64,000 nt of DNA. Source: an uncultured Clostridia bacterium (GTDB lineage Bacteria; Bacillota; Clostridia; UMGS1810). Positions 45,109 to 55,512 of this stretch are shown one piece after another. The notes below the pieces were generated by a model. The model made no database searches and was not told the origin of the DNA. It saw nothing but the letters and a program-made list of their open reading frames with translations. Location: the NCBI GenBank assembly GCA_934500705.1, contig CAKSTI010000005.1:62001-126000 (forward strand). Reading direction: 5' to 3'. The position numbers and the translations under genes are program-made. Each line of letters starts with the position of its first letter. Positions within the stretch are counted from its first letter, which is position 1.

Positions 45109-46065
45109 ATGAAAACAGCTAACAACATATCGCCATCACATCTTAATGCGAAACGCCCTTTTCTTTACAAACTCTCAAAATACAAGATACTGCTCCTTAT
45201 GATTTTGCCGACGCTGTTGTATTATTTAATATTCTCGTATCTGCCTATGTTCGGCGTGATACTTGCTTTCAAAAAATACGACTATTCATTGGGAATACTC
45301 AAAAGCCCCCTCGTGGGGCTTGACAACTTTAAGTTTTTTTTCAAAAGCGGTCAGGCATTTGTGGTTACGAGAAATACATTCCTCTACAACGTTGCATTTA
45401 TATTCATCGGAAATGCAATGCAGCTGATAACGGCAATATTTTTAACGGAGATAGGCAGCAAAAAGGTACGCAAGGCTGCTCAGACGTGCATATTCTTTCC
45501 GTATTTTATTTCGTGGGTTGTTGTGGGAGCATTTATCTACAATGTGTTCAGCTTTGATTACGGAATTTTAAACACGGTTTTAAAGTCGATGTCGCTAAGC
45601 CCTGTAAACGTGTATACCGAGCCTAAGTATTGGCCGTTTATAATCGTTGTTTTAGAAGTGTGGAAAGGTCTCGGATACGGCTCGGTTGTGTATATGGCAA
45701 CCATTACGGGAATTGACACTTCTATATACGAGGCGGCAGAAATTGACGGTGCAAACATTATGCAGAGAATTTGGTACATTACTGTGCCGACGCTGCGTTC
45801 CACAATGATAACACTTGTTCTTCTGGCTCTTGGCAGAGTATTCAGAGGAAGTATGGATCTTTTTTACAACCTGGTGGGAAACAACGGACTTCTTTACAAC
45901 TTTACCGATGTTATTGATACATTTACGTTCAGAACGCTTTTGTTTTCAAATGATATAGGTATGTCGTCTGCTGTGGGATTTTATCAGTCGATTCTTTGCT
46001 TTGTGTTTATAATGCTTGCAAACACTCTTGTGAAAAAAATTGACAGCGACAGCGCATTGTTCTAA
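45109..46065 (+). CDS. ABC transporter permease, LplB type
   Basis: A 318-residue permease with six membrane segments and the EAA loop Y-E-A-A-E-I-D-G-A-N-I-M-Q-R-I-W-Y-I-T-V-P. P-T-L-L-Y-Y-L-I-F-S-Y-L-P-M-F-G is the usual LplB opening. Two ATGs are 6 nt apart; 45109 is preferred because GGGGT lies 7 nt before it, while 45103 leaves only 1-2 nt. Confidence 0.92.
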   Translation: MKTANNISPSHLNAKRPFLYKLSKYKILLLMILPTLLYYLIFSYLPMFGVILAFKKYDYSLGILKSPLVGLDNFKFFFKSGQAFVVTRNTFLYNVAFIFIGNAMQLITAIFLTEIGSKKVRKAAQTCIFFPYFISWVVVGAFIYNVFSFDYGILNTVLKSMSLSPVNVYTEPKYWPFIIVVLEVWKGLGYGSVVYMATITGIDTSIYEAAEIDGANIMQRIWYITVPTLRSTMITLVLLALGRVFRGSMDLFYNLVGNNGLLYNFTDVIDTFTFRTLLFSNDIGMSSAVGFYQSILCFVFIMLANTLVKKIDSDSALF

Positions 46066-46077
46066 GGAGATATGGAA

Positions 46078-46980
46078 ATGGAGAAAAACAAACTTAACAA
46101 AGCAACTATTGACTATAAAGTATTTCTTGTCGTTGCGTATGTATTTATCGGGATTGTATCGGTGCTCGGTGTTGTGCCGTTTCTTATGATGCTCTCAGGT
46201 TCTTTTACATCGGAAAGAGAAATAATCAATCACGGCTATTCACTGTGGATTTCGGACTTTTCAACGGGGGCGTACACGTCAATCTTTGAAAATGCAACAA
46301 GCATTTTTCGTGCATACGGCGTAACCATTTTTGTAACGCTTACAGCAACGGTTTTATCGCTCTTTTTTTCATCGATGACGGCATACGTTTTGCAGAGGAA
46401 GGACTTTGAGTGGAGAAATAAACTATCCTACTTCATATACTTTACAACGCTTTTTTCGGGCGGACTTACGCCGTGGTATATGCTTATGATGAAAATGGGT
46501 ATGAAAAACAACATCGTTGCTCTCATAATTCCGCACCTTTTCGCCGTGTTTAACATTCTTATTATGCGAAACTATATGAGTTCAATTCCGCACGAGATTG
46601 CAGAATCTGCAAAGGTGGACGGAGCAAACGACTTTGTGATTTACTTAAAGCTAATAATGCCGCTTTCAAAGCCGGTTCTTGCAACCATTGCTCTTTTTGC
46701 CGGTCTCGTATGCTGGAACGAGTGGTACAACTGTATGCTGTTTATAAGCGATACAAAATTGTATACACTCCAATATTACCTGTATAATATGCTAAACAAC
46801 GCAACTGCGATGAAAGAGCTTGTAAGCGGAACAAACTTTGACGTATCAAGTACGGAGCTGCCCACAGAAAGTACAAAGCTCGCAATGTCAATCATTGCAA
46901 CCGGACCGATACTTCTTTTGTACCCATTTATACAGAAATACTTTGTTAAAGGTATAGTAATAGGTGCGGTAAAGGGTTGA
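46078..46980 (+). CDS. ABC transporter permease, YtcP type
   Basis: A 300-residue permease with six membrane segments, the EAA loop E-S-A-K-V-D-G-A-N-D-F-V-I-Y-L-K-L-I-M-P and the C-terminus F-V-K-G-I-V-I-G-A-V-K-G. AAGGAGA lies 7 nt before ATG 46078, but only 1 nt before the in-frame ATG at 46072. Partner of the LplB-type permease. Confidence 0.92.
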   Translation: MEKNKLNKATIDYKVFLVVAYVFIGIVSVLGVVPFLMMLSGSFTSEREIINHGYSLWISDFSTGAYTSIFENATSIFRAYGVTIFVTLTATVLSLFFSSMTAYVLQRKDFEWRNKLSYFIYFTTLFSGGLTPWYMLMMKMGMKNNIVALIIPHLFAVFNILIMRNYMSSIPHEIAESAKVDGANDFVIYLKLIMPLSKPVLATIALFAGLVCWNEWYNCMLFISDTKLYTLQYYLYNMLNNATAMKELVSGTNFDVSSTELPTESTKLAMSIIATGPILLLYPFIQKYFVKGIVIGAVKG

Positions 46981-47000
46981 TTTTAAAGGAGGATTGCAAA

Positions 47001-49781
47001 ATGCTGAAAAAAGCTACATCTTTTTTGCTGATTTTGTGTATGCTCATATTGCCTGCGGCGGTCTCTGCCTCGGAAACGGGTGAATGTGAGTTTTTGCTCA
47101 GCGGCGAAAAGACGGACGCCTTAAATATTGTTAAAGACGGCGATGTGTATATGATTTCGGAGCAAAGCATAAAAAACATCGGCGCAAGTGTGTATAAATA
47201 CGCAAATAAGAGAACGTTTTTCGCAAACGGAATGTCTGTTATTACAGAGAACGGCAGCAGCACAGCTTACATAAACGGGGTTGCGTCTGCACTCCCAAAG
47301 GCGGTGTATGTTAGGGACGGTGAGTTTTTTGTCCCTGTGGATAACGTTTTAAAGGGCCTCGGTTACAGAGTTAAATATTCCGAAGATGGCAAAACGTGTG
47401 ACATATATGTTGCCTCGGAGATAGAAAACGTATTAAACCGTGCCGAGATGATAGACGGAATGTACGTTTCCGACGAACTTTTAACCAACACGTCATTTGA
47501 GGAGGATTTCACCCTAAAAGGTGGTTGGTCCGGCAGGAACAACGCAACGGCCTTGCAGACCGATGATTTTACCGTAGACGGCGAGTATGCCGGTCTGGTT
47601 ACCGACAGACCTACAGGCTGGGGTGCAATTTCGCAGGATATTTCTTCCGTGCTTAACGAATACGGAAAGGGAAAATACAGACTGCGAGGATTTTTACGCA
47701 CAAAGGATGAACCCTGCGATATGCGTATTAAGATTAATATCACCAACTCCGCAAGCCAAAAATATAACTTTGAGGACATCAAGGAAGTAAACAACGACGG
47801 CTGGACGGAATTTGACTACATTTCAGATGTGCAGTGGGATCTTTCGCCGTCGAATGCAGCATTCTATGCGGAGGCAACTGCAAATACAGGCAAGAGCTGT
47901 GAAAAGCAGGATTTTTACATTGACAAGGTAAGCCTTACTAAGCTGATGACTGCCGATGAATATCTGGAAATAATCACAAAGCAGGTGGAACAAAAAGAAA
48001 AGGAAACCGCACGTGAGAGGGAACAGGCGGAGAATTACGGCAGATTGAGCGAAAAATATGCCTCCGATTCTTTTGATGTGTACTACCCGTCAGAGGACAG
48101 GCAGATACTCAAAAATCCGTACAAAGGTCTCATAATCTATCCGGGCACGCTCACTTTCAACGGAGATATGAGCAGCGGAGCAGGCGAGATCGGCTCAATT
48201 CTGTATCACAGATACGCCTGGTGTTATGTAGAACCGGAAGAGGGCGTATATAATTGGGATATTTTCGACAAGAACATTGAGCTTTGCAAAAAATACGGTA
48301 TGCAATTTGGTCTCGGAATAGGCTCTACAATAAACTACAATTCCACAACGTCGTACAATCAGGACACTCCGGAGTGGGTATTTGAGGCAGGGTGCAAGTA
48401 CACTGTGGAGGATATGGGCAACGGTTGTGTGCTTAAAATCCCCGACTATGACGACCCCATTTTCCAAGAGAAAATGCAAAATATGATAGATGCCTTTGCC
48501 GAGAGGTATAACTACAATGAAACAATAGCGTATGTGGATATGCGAAATTACGGTAACTGGGGCGAATGGCATTTCTATTCGCTGCCGATAAACCGTGAGC
48601 TCGACGCAAAGAGGACAAATGAACAGTTCTTTAAATACATAGATATGTTCAAGGACGTAAAACTGCCCACACTCACCTTTGTTGCCAAGCCGGACGTTGT
48701 AAAGCACGCTCTCGAAACCTTTGGAGCAGGCATAAGAGGCGACGGACTTGTAAATCCCACAATAGTGGACAACCACAAAAACTTGAACCTTGTAGAGGGC
48801 AAGGCAATGGCGGTCGGTGAGTGGTTTGAGCAGTATACCACCGTATATCAGCCCGGCGGAAAGTATGCTTATTACGAAAGCTCACTGCCCATTTTGTATG
48901 AAAGGCAAATAACCGAAGGGCACATCAGTTCTATGGCATTTTTAAACTGGGATGCCGACAAAGCATATCAACTTTGGAAAGATATGTATGACAGAATGGC
49001 AAATCTTCTCGGATACTGGTACAAACCGGTAAAGATTGAACATTCTAAGGACATAACAAAGGGCCTGTTTAGAATGAAGGTTAAAAACGATGGCGTTGCA
49101 CCGCTCTTTGCCGGTTACGACAAAAAGGCGGTTGTAAAGCTCGCTCTTGCAGACGACAACGGCAAAATTCTCGACACCGTAGTATTGGACGGTTTTGATC
49201 CGCTCTACTGGTCGTCCGGAACATACAGTGACTGCGCTGCGGAATATGAGTTTAAAAACACCGACGGTGGTACAAAACTCCTTTTGGGCGTGTTTACAAG
49301 AGAACAGAATGAGGTGCCAAACGTAAAGCTCGGTATCAAGGCAGACACAATCAACGGCTGGTACGATATAAGCTCAATGGCCAAGTCCGACACGTCAAAC
49401 CTTGCTCACAACAAGCTGTTTAAAGCGCTTGAACCATATGCCGATGAGGGTTACGGTTTCAGACGTCCGGAATACAGCTGCGACAACAACATATCAACTT
49501 ACTGGGCTAATAAATGCGTCAAGGGCAACTACCTTGAAGTAGACTTCGGCGAGGAAAAGAACATTTCCTCCGTAACTTTAACCGGAGCGGAGAGCATTAA
49601 GGTAAATTATTCAATCCAAGGGTTAAAAGGCGATAAATGGAGTGTTATTTCAAACGGCGTTTCTATATCCTCCGCCGGAACGAAGATAAAGTTCAGGAGT
49701 ACAGATGCAGAAAAACTGCGGCTTGTGATAGAACAGGACAAAGATGCCGTTATAAAAATCAGCGAATTAAAGGTTAATTAA
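47001..49781 (+). CDS. Secreted DUF4832-type putative glycosidase with stalk, CBM and discoidin-like domain
   Basis: A 926-residue exported protein; AAAGGAGGA precedes ATG 47001 and a signal peptide of ~23 residues. Residues about 45-135 resemble a copper-amine-oxidase-N stalk domain. About 155-310 is a CBM4/9-like sandwich (N-T-S-F-E-E-D). Then comes a TIM-barrel-like domain opening with N-P-Y-K-G-L and carrying Y-G-N-W-G-E522-W-H and V-G-E607-W-F, the best acid/base and nucleophile candidates. A DUF4832-like sandwich (V-K-N-D-G-V-A-P-L-F-A-G-Y) and a discoidin/CBM32-like end follow. Paralogous to the 55513 and 58422 proteins, which lack the stalk. Substrate unknown; activity inferred from fold. 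Confidence 0.75.
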   Translation: MLKKATSFLLILCMLILPAAVSASETGECEFLLSGEKTDALNIVKDGDVYMISEQSIKNIGASVYKYANKRTFFANGMSVITENGSSTAYINGVASALPKAVYVRDGEFFVPVDNVLKGLGYRVKYSEDGKTCDIYVASEIENVLNRAEMIDGMYVSDELLTNTSFEEDFTLKGGWSGRNNATALQTDDFTVDGEYAGLVTDRPTGWGAISQDISSVLNEYGKGKYRLRGFLRTKDEPCDMRIKINITNSASQKYNFEDIKEVNNDGWTEFDYISDVQWDLSPSNAAFYAEATANTGKSCEKQDFYIDKVSLTKLMTADEYLEIITKQVEQKEKETAREREQAENYGRLSEKYASDSFDVYYPSEDRQILKNPYKGLIIYPGTLTFNGDMSSGAGEIGSILYHRYAWCYVEPEEGVYNWDIFDKNIELCKKYGMQFGLGIGSTINYNSTTSYNQDTPEWVFEAGCKYTVEDMGNGCVLKIPDYDDPIFQEKMQNMIDAFAERYNYNETIAYVDMRNYGNWGEWHFYSLPINRELDAKRTNEQFFKYIDMFKDVKLPTLTFVAKPDVVKHALETFGAGIRGDGLVNPTIVDNHKNLNLVEGKAMAVGEWFEQYTTVYQPGGKYAYYESSLPILYERQITEGHISSMAFLNWDADKAYQLWKDMYDRMANLLGYWYKPVKIEHSKDITKGLFRMKVKNDGVAPLFAGYDKKAVVKLALADDNGKILDTVVLDGFDPLYWSSGTYSDCAAEYEFKNTDGGTKLLLGVFTREQNEVPNVKLGIKADTINGWYDISSMAKSDTSNLAHNKLFKALEPYADEGYGFRRPEYSCDNNISTYWANKCVKGNYLEVDFGEEKNISSVTLTGAESIKVNYSIQGLKGDKWSVISNGVSISSAGTKIKFRSTDAEKLRLVIEQDKDAVIKISELKVN

Positions 49782-49797
49782 AAATAGGGGTGATAAC

Positions 49798-51483
49798 GTG
49801 AAAAAAACATTAGTATTAATGCCTGCGGCAGTGTGTATGCTTACGCTAAACTGCCTTGCGGCACCCATTGACAGCGTTAAGGAAAATATGGATACGCAGT
49901 CGGTTACGGTCAGCGGTTCGGAGCTCGTTGCGGGCGACAAGGTGTTGATTGAAGTATTTAACTTTGATGACGAAAGCATTGACTACGAGGCAGACCTTGA
50001 AGGTATTGTCGCCGTAACCGCCGACGAAAACGGCAGTTACACCGCAAGTTTCAGACTGCCGGAGAGAGCCGCCAGCGGACTTAAAAAAGTCTTTGCAAAG
50101 CCGATTGTCGGCAGACAGTCAGAGCAGACGTTGGAGTTTTATTCATCGTCGGACATAGAGCAAATCCTCTCAAACTGGAACGACGCAATCAATAACAAGG
50201 ACAAAGCCAAGATGGAAAACGTGATAAATGACGAGACGGCGCTTAAAATCATATTAAATTCGCCCCTCGTTCCCACGCTGCGCCAAGAGCTTTTGGAAAA
50301 GGACAAATCGGCAGTTACCGAAAAACTTTTGCAATCTCAGCCGGCATCAAATGTAGACGACGTTGCGGCGGCATTTAAAGATCCGTACCTCAATTTTGCG
50401 CTTAACAATCTTTCAAAGGAAACTGCGGCAAAACTGCTTTTGGAGTTTTACGACAGCATAGACACAAAAAAGGGTGACGTTTACCAAAACATAATATCTA
50501 AACTTTCCGACAGCGAAAAGCTCACGGTTTTTGAAAATGCAATATCTCAAAAGAAGGCGAATGCAGCCAATGATGAAATCGTATCCCTTGCATACAGCTG
50601 TGCTGTATTCGGCGAGTTTTCCAAAATATCGTATTACAGTGACGTCAAGCCGTTTATAGATACGTATAACACAGAGTATTTTAAGATTGACACTTCAGTA
50701 TATGACAAGGTAAAAAATACCTATGAGGTGGACTCTAAGGTGCTTACTCAGCGCAGCTCATATACGGACTTTGAAACATTTAAGGCAAAATACGAACTCT
50801 GGGCAAAAGAGCAGTACGACAGCGAAAACAGCTCCAATGGGAGCACCGGCGGCACCGGCGGCGGTGGCGGAGGAAAGAAAACTTCTTCGTCTTCCGGCGG
50901 TGGCGGCGGAGTGATTAACCCCGTAAAAGAGGAGATATTTGCAGACCTTGCAGACTTTGACTGGGCAAAGGAGCACATAATGGCTCTGTATAACAAAGGC
51001 GTAATAGACGGTATCGGTGACAAGGAGTTTGCACCGGAGCAGACGGTTACAAGAGAGCAATTTGTAAAGATTGCATCCGCACTGTGCACTATGCCGGAGA
51101 CGCCGTCCGATGCGGGATTTGAGGACGTTGTGAGCGGTTCGTGGTACGAAAAATACGTAAACGGAGCAAAGGCAATCTCCCTTATCTCCGGCAAGGACGA
51201 AAAGACCTTTGGAGTGGGAGAGAACATAACCCGTCAGGATGCGGCAGTGGTTCTCTTTAACGCACTTAAAATCTCAAAGCCCGAAGCTGTTGAGGGTATT
51301 TCCATTGATGAGCTCGGCTTTGCCGACAGCGACTCAATATCCGCTTACGCACTCTACGCCGTATCCGTATTAAACAAACTCGGCGTAATAAACGGCGACA
51401 ATAACGGATATTTTAACCCCACAGCCAACGCAACGAGAGCAGAGGCGGCGGTTATGATTAACAAGGTTTTAAAACTGATTTAG
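49798..51483 (+). CDS. SLH-anchored surface protein with Ig-like head and Gly/Ser linker
   Basis: A 561-residue exported protein starting at GTG 49798, with GGGGTGAT upstream. After the signal peptide an Ig-like domain covers about 25-115 (V-T-V-S-G-S-E-L-V-A-G-D-K-V). A helical region (about 120-345) follows, then a Gly/Ser-rich linker (about 345-373) and three C-terminal SLH domains (about 380-430, 440-490, 505-560; F-A-P-E-Q-T-V-T-R-E-Q-F and F-N-P-T-A-N-A-T-R-A-E-A). It is the only gene of this operon with clear SLH domains and so the probable anchor for the other exported proteins. The order is reversed compared with the 24423 protein, whose SLH domains are N-terminal. Confidence 0.85.
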   Translation: MKKTLVLMPAAVCMLTLNCLAAPIDSVKENMDTQSVTVSGSELVAGDKVLIEVFNFDDESIDYEADLEGIVAVTADENGSYTASFRLPERAASGLKKVFAKPIVGRQSEQTLEFYSSSDIEQILSNWNDAINNKDKAKMENVINDETALKIILNSPLVPTLRQELLEKDKSAVTEKLLQSQPASNVDDVAAAFKDPYLNFALNNLSKETAAKLLLEFYDSIDTKKGDVYQNIISKLSDSEKLTVFENAISQKKANAANDEIVSLAYSCAVFGEFSKISYYSDVKPFIDTYNTEYFKIDTSVYDKVKNTYEVDSKVLTQRSSYTDFETFKAKYELWAKEQYDSENSSNGSTGGTGGGGGGKKTSSSSGGGGGVINPVKEEIFADLADFDWAKEHIMALYNKGVIDGIGDKEFAPEQTVTREQFVKIASALCTMPETPSDAGFEDVVSGSWYEKYVNGAKAISLISGKDEKTFGVGENITRQDAAVVLFNALKISKPEAVEGISIDELGFADSDSISAYALYAVSVLNKLGVINGDNNGYFNPTANATRAEAAVMINKVLKLI

Positions 51484-51493
51484 GAGGATTTTT

Positions 51494-54142
51494 ATGAAAA
51501 GAAAAATAAACATATCGGTATCAATTCTTCTTGCATTAATCATTGCCCTTGTGCCTGCGGCGGCATTTTGCGAGGTTGATGCGGAAGATGAAATCGGCAA
51601 TTTCGGACTGTACGAAATGAACTTTTTAAACAGCCTCGGTATTGTCAGCTTTACCGAGGGTCAGCTCACAGAGAGCGTAACAAATGAGGAATTTGCCGGA
51701 GCAGCATCGGTAATCGGCGGTCTTTCGAGCGACTATTTTCAGGACGGAGTGCTTGACATCTTGGTAGATGGCGGCTATCTGCCTTCATCGTGTGCATATC
51801 CCGACAGGGCAATCAAATACATTCAGGCTCAAAAAGGTATGGTTTCCGTCCTCGGCTACGATGCGGCTGCGGTGAGCGTCGGCGGTTATCCCGACGGCTA
51901 TGCCGTTGAGGCGCAAAAGCTAAAACTTACAGACGGCATTACGGATTTAAAGCAGGACGACGAGCTTACATACGGTGCACTCTGCGTAATGATGTATAAC
52001 GCACTTAGCGTAAGGCGCATCGTTCAGAAAACCTACGGCACGGACGAAAGCTACAAAAAGGACGCAACAGTGCTTGAAGGCGTGTTTGAAATTTATGAGG
52101 ACTACGGCAGAGTTACTGCAAACTCCGTAACTTCTCTTAGCGGAATTAATGCGTTCAATCCCGGTACAATAGAGATTGACGGCGTTTCGTTTGACAACGA
52201 AAACACAGCCTATGATGACTGCTTTGGCTACAACGTAAAATATTACTACAAAAAAGTGACGTCTAATAAGCGCACGCTTCTCTATATGGAGATAGACGAA
52301 AGCGCAAACAAAATCCTTATGGCGGACAAGGCGGACGGAACTTACATTTCCGGTAAAAGCGTGTACTACTATGACGGCAGTAAATTAAAATCTGCCAAAA
52401 TATCGAACGGATATTGCTTGGTCTATAACAAGAGAGTAACCAAAAAAGGTATCGAAAGCTACAACGGTACAATAGACGGTTACGTTAAAATGGCAGACAC
52501 TAACTCCGACGGGTATTACGACTTTGTGGAAATAAATTCATATGATACGATTTTTGTGTCAAGGCTCAATTCCTACGATAGCGAAATTTTCGACAAGTTT
52601 AATGTTAAAAAGAGCGCCTCGTTTGATGAAAAAACAGATGACAGCAAGTATGTCATCAGAGATACTGCCGGCAATGACATAGACTTTTCCAAAATTAAGA
52701 AAAACAATGTCGTGTCTGTTCTCGTTTCCGAGGACAAAGCGGTTGCCACTGCAATAGTTTCGAGCGATGTTGTCACAGCGGTTGTTGACTCTGTTTCCAA
52801 TGCGTCGGGCGGTTCCGCATCATATATTTACGCCGGAGACAAAACGTACAGCGTTGCCGACAGTATGAAAGACTATGTTGATGATATATCCCTCGGCGAG
52901 GAATACAAACTCTACTTTGATTTTTCCGGTGACGTTGCCGGATACGAAAAGTCCAAAAATGTATTTGAATACGGACTGCTTATGGGCGTCAGAAAAGGTG
53001 AAAAGAGCGGAGTTGCGGATAAAGCGGCACATATTAAGGTGTTTAAAACCGACTCGACTTTTGCTGAACTTGAATTTGCCGAAAAAGTGATTGTTGACGG
53101 CGAAAGCTACAAGAAGAATGACGACGCCTGCGACGCACTCTACGATATGGCAGACGGCGGTAAAACATACAAGTCCAAATTTATAAGGTATGCGGTAGAG
53201 GGTGGCAAAGTGGTAAACGTAGACACCGCATATTATAACAAAAACACCGAGAGCGACGAGTCACTGCACTTAATCGGCAAAATCGGCGCAAAGACCATTA
53301 CCCGTGACGGACAGTGCTTTGTGGCAAACGACGGTTCGGGAATAGTGTTTGACTCGGCGGTTACAACGTTTATGATTTACAGAACAGACCTTGACGAGGC
53401 GGATGAAACCGAGTATCAGATTATCACTCCGACAGCTCTTCCGAACGGCTATTCCATACCCAATGTTGCAGGTTATTCCACGAGTCTTAAAACACCGAAT
53501 GTGGATTATGTTGTAATAGGCAGTTCAAAAGATTTTCAGGAAAAAATCCAGGCAGACAACTTTGTTACAATAATGTTTAACTCGATTTCCGTGCGAAATG
53601 ACGACGAAAGAGGAACAAAGTACTGCATAAACGGATGGGATTTAAAGAAAAATACAAAAACCGAAAACCTTGTAAACGATATCAGCAAGCTCAAAGGCAT
53701 CAATAAGGGCGACATAGTGAACATTCGTTTTACCTACGGCGGAGAAATCAGTGTCCTGTACCGTGCGTATGACGCCCAAAACGACAAAGTGCTCTTTACC
53801 GACGCCTGCTCGATTGTCGGTGCGGCAGAGCCTACGGGTAACTCGCCCAAGATGATACACGGCAGAGTACTGTGCTCCGGCAACACCTACCTCTACATTT
53901 TGCCGGAGAGCAAGGCGGATACCATAGAGAGCGCAACCTTTGCCGACACCAAGGTGGTTGCCGTTAAGAGAAGACAGCCTAACTATTACATCTACGACAC
54001 TTCCAAGAGCAAGGACAGAGAGTTCTTGACTTCCGTAACCCGTGACAGTGTTAACGATTACCTGAACACCGGTTTGGAGGCGGATAGAGTTCTCATAAGT
54101 TCATACCAATCCGAGTATTCGGCAATTATAATTTTCAGATAG
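51494..54142 (+). CDS. Secreted SLH-like protein of ~885 residues, family copy 2
   Basis: An 882-residue exported protein; TAGGAGGA precedes its ATG by about 6 nt. Signal peptide, then a diverged SLH-like region (about 30-190, with L-T-E-S-V-T-N-E-E-F-A-G-A-A and L-T-Y-G-A-L-C-V-M-M-Y-N-A-L). A long beta-rich body with repeated N-Y-D/S-Y-D motifs follows (I-N-S-Y-D-T-I-F-V here against I-N-S-Y-D-T-I-V-V in the 17451 protein). Size, layout and position after an importer match that paralog. No catalytic residues seen. The conserved pairing with two unlike importers points to a structural or docking role at the surface, which is inference. Confidence 0.72.
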   Translation: MKRKINISVSILLALIIALVPAAAFCEVDAEDEIGNFGLYEMNFLNSLGIVSFTEGQLTESVTNEEFAGAASVIGGLSSDYFQDGVLDILVDGGYLPSSCAYPDRAIKYIQAQKGMVSVLGYDAAAVSVGGYPDGYAVEAQKLKLTDGITDLKQDDELTYGALCVMMYNALSVRRIVQKTYGTDESYKKDATVLEGVFEIYEDYGRVTANSVTSLSGINAFNPGTIEIDGVSFDNENTAYDDCFGYNVKYYYKKVTSNKRTLLYMEIDESANKILMADKADGTYISGKSVYYYDGSKLKSAKISNGYCLVYNKRVTKKGIESYNGTIDGYVKMADTNSDGYYDFVEINSYDTIFVSRLNSYDSEIFDKFNVKKSASFDEKTDDSKYVIRDTAGNDIDFSKIKKNNVVSVLVSEDKAVATAIVSSDVVTAVVDSVSNASGGSASYIYAGDKTYSVADSMKDYVDDISLGEEYKLYFDFSGDVAGYEKSKNVFEYGLLMGVRKGEKSGVADKAAHIKVFKTDSTFAELEFAEKVIVDGESYKKNDDACDALYDMADGGKTYKSKFIRYAVEGGKVVNVDTAYYNKNTESDESLHLIGKIGAKTITRDGQCFVANDGSGIVFDSAVTTFMIYRTDLDEADETEYQIITPTALPNGYSIPNVAGYSTSLKTPNVDYVVIGSSKDFQEKIQADNFVTIMFNSISVRNDDERGTKYCINGWDLKKNTKTENLVNDISKLKGINKGDIVNIRFTYGGEISVLYRAYDAQNDKVLFTDACSIVGAAEPTGNSPKMIHGRVLCSGNTYLYILPESKADTIESATFADTKVVAVKRRQPNYYIYDTSKSKDREFLTSVTRDSVNDYLNTGLEADRVLISSYQSEYSAIIIFR

Positions 54143-54152
54143 GGGGATACAG

Positions 54153-55499
54153 ATGAAAATTAAAAGATTTATGTGCGCACTCCTTTCGCTGTGCATCACA
54201 GCGTCGCTCTCCGTTGCGGCGGCAGACGGCGAATATGAGCAAAAAGTTAAGCTAACCAAAACAATGTATACGCCTAAAACGATTTACGTTGACGACGATT
54301 TTAACGACAGAACGGACGGAGAATGTGTAGCAAACTCCGATTATGAAAAAAAGATACCCTCAGCCGCAGACGGTGCAATAGCCGAGTCGGAGGAAGGTAA
54401 CACTTACGTCAGCCTTTCCCAAAAGTGGGCTTCGGCAAAGGTCGGCTTCTTAGGAAACAATGATATTCAAAGTGACAAACTTGCTCTCTCGTTCAAGTTC
54501 CGTCACAATACAGGTACAAATTCACCGTATTTTCAGTTGCGTTTTGCCGACACAAAACCGATATTCCTTTTTCAAACGTTTGGAAACAACGGCGCTATCA
54601 GTATGTATAAGGACGCAACGTCGGGTAAAAGGGTTAATTGGTATCATAATATTTCCTGCACCGAATGGGCACAGTTTAACGTGCTTTTCGAGAAAGTTTT
54701 CGTCGACGGTGAGTACAAAGTACGCATTGCAGAGATGTATTTAAACGATGAGGCGCTTGATATGAACAAAGTCATCTCGGAATTCGGCAGCGACATTCTC
54801 TATTGCGGTGACTGGTGGTCCGGCAATATGTCGGCGAATTCTATATGCATAAGTCAGGTTTCTTTTACGGACGACAGCATAGACATAGACGACATAATGG
54901 TCTATGAGCCGTATGATTTTTGCATAGGCAGTGCCGAATACGACGACAGTTCAAACGAAATAAGGCTCGCTATGACTCAGGGCATAGACGAAGGCTCAAT
55001 GGACAGCATCAAAATCATAGGCGAGGACAAAACCGTAGACTGCGCCGTAGCGATGGATGCGTCGGACGAAACAAAGAGGACAATTCTCATTACCCCGTCC
55101 GAGATGCTTGATACTGAAAACGGCTCATACTATATTGTAATTGGCAGCATAAAGTCGCTCGGCGGCGCTGCCGTTACGGATGAAAGATTTTTAATCGCCA
55201 AGGAATATGCCGATGTTGAAAACGTGAATGTTTCCAAGTCGGATGCTGAGGTGAGTGCAAGCTTTGATGTAAAAGCCGCAGCCGACGGCGAGGTTTATGC
55301 GGCAATATCTGCGTGGAAAGGCGATAACTGCATAGACTTTGCACTGCAAAAAATCACTCTTGACACGTCTTTGGGTACAGCAGCCGCAGAGGTAAAGGCA
55401 ACGGGCGCTATGGCAGACGCCGACAGGGTGCAATTTTTCCTCATTGACAGTCCGGAAAAGATGAATATTATATCCGATGTTTGGGAAGCGGAATTTTAA
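54153..55499 (+). CDS. Secreted protein with concanavalin-like sandwich and Ig-like tail
   Basis: A 448-residue exported protein with AGGGGGAT before its ATG. After the signal peptide a sandwich domain begins at I-Y-V-D-D-D-F-N-D-R-T-D-G-E (about 45-255) and holds L-S-F-K-F-R-H-N and Y-F-Q-L-R-F, as in LamG or family-16-type lectin folds. The same domain, opening with V-D-D-D-F-(N/E)-D-R, starts the 58422 and 62105 proteins. The second half has a Big_5/SLAP-like sandwich (I-R-L-A-M-T-Q-G-I-D) and a tail with F-L-I-D-S-P-E-K-M-N-I-I. No enzyme motif; probably a glycan-binding protein. Confidence 0.7.
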   Translation: MKIKRFMCALLSLCITASLSVAAADGEYEQKVKLTKTMYTPKTIYVDDDFNDRTDGECVANSDYEKKIPSAADGAIAESEEGNTYVSLSQKWASAKVGFLGNNDIQSDKLALSFKFRHNTGTNSPYFQLRFADTKPIFLFQTFGNNGAISMYKDATSGKRVNWYHNISCTEWAQFNVLFEKVFVDGEYKVRIAEMYLNDEALDMNKVISEFGSDILYCGDWWSGNMSANSICISQVSFTDDSIDIDDIMVYEPYDFCIGSAEYDDSSNEIRLAMTQGIDEGSMDSIKIIGEDKTVDCAVAMDASDETKRTILITPSEMLDTENGSYYIVIGSIKSLGGAAVTDERFLIAKEYADVENVNVSKSDAEVSASFDVKAAADGEVYAAISAWKGDNCIDFALQKITLDTSLGTAAAEVKATGAMADADRVQFFLIDSPEKMNIISDVWEAEF

Positions 55500-55512
55500 G
55501 GTCAGGTGAAAT

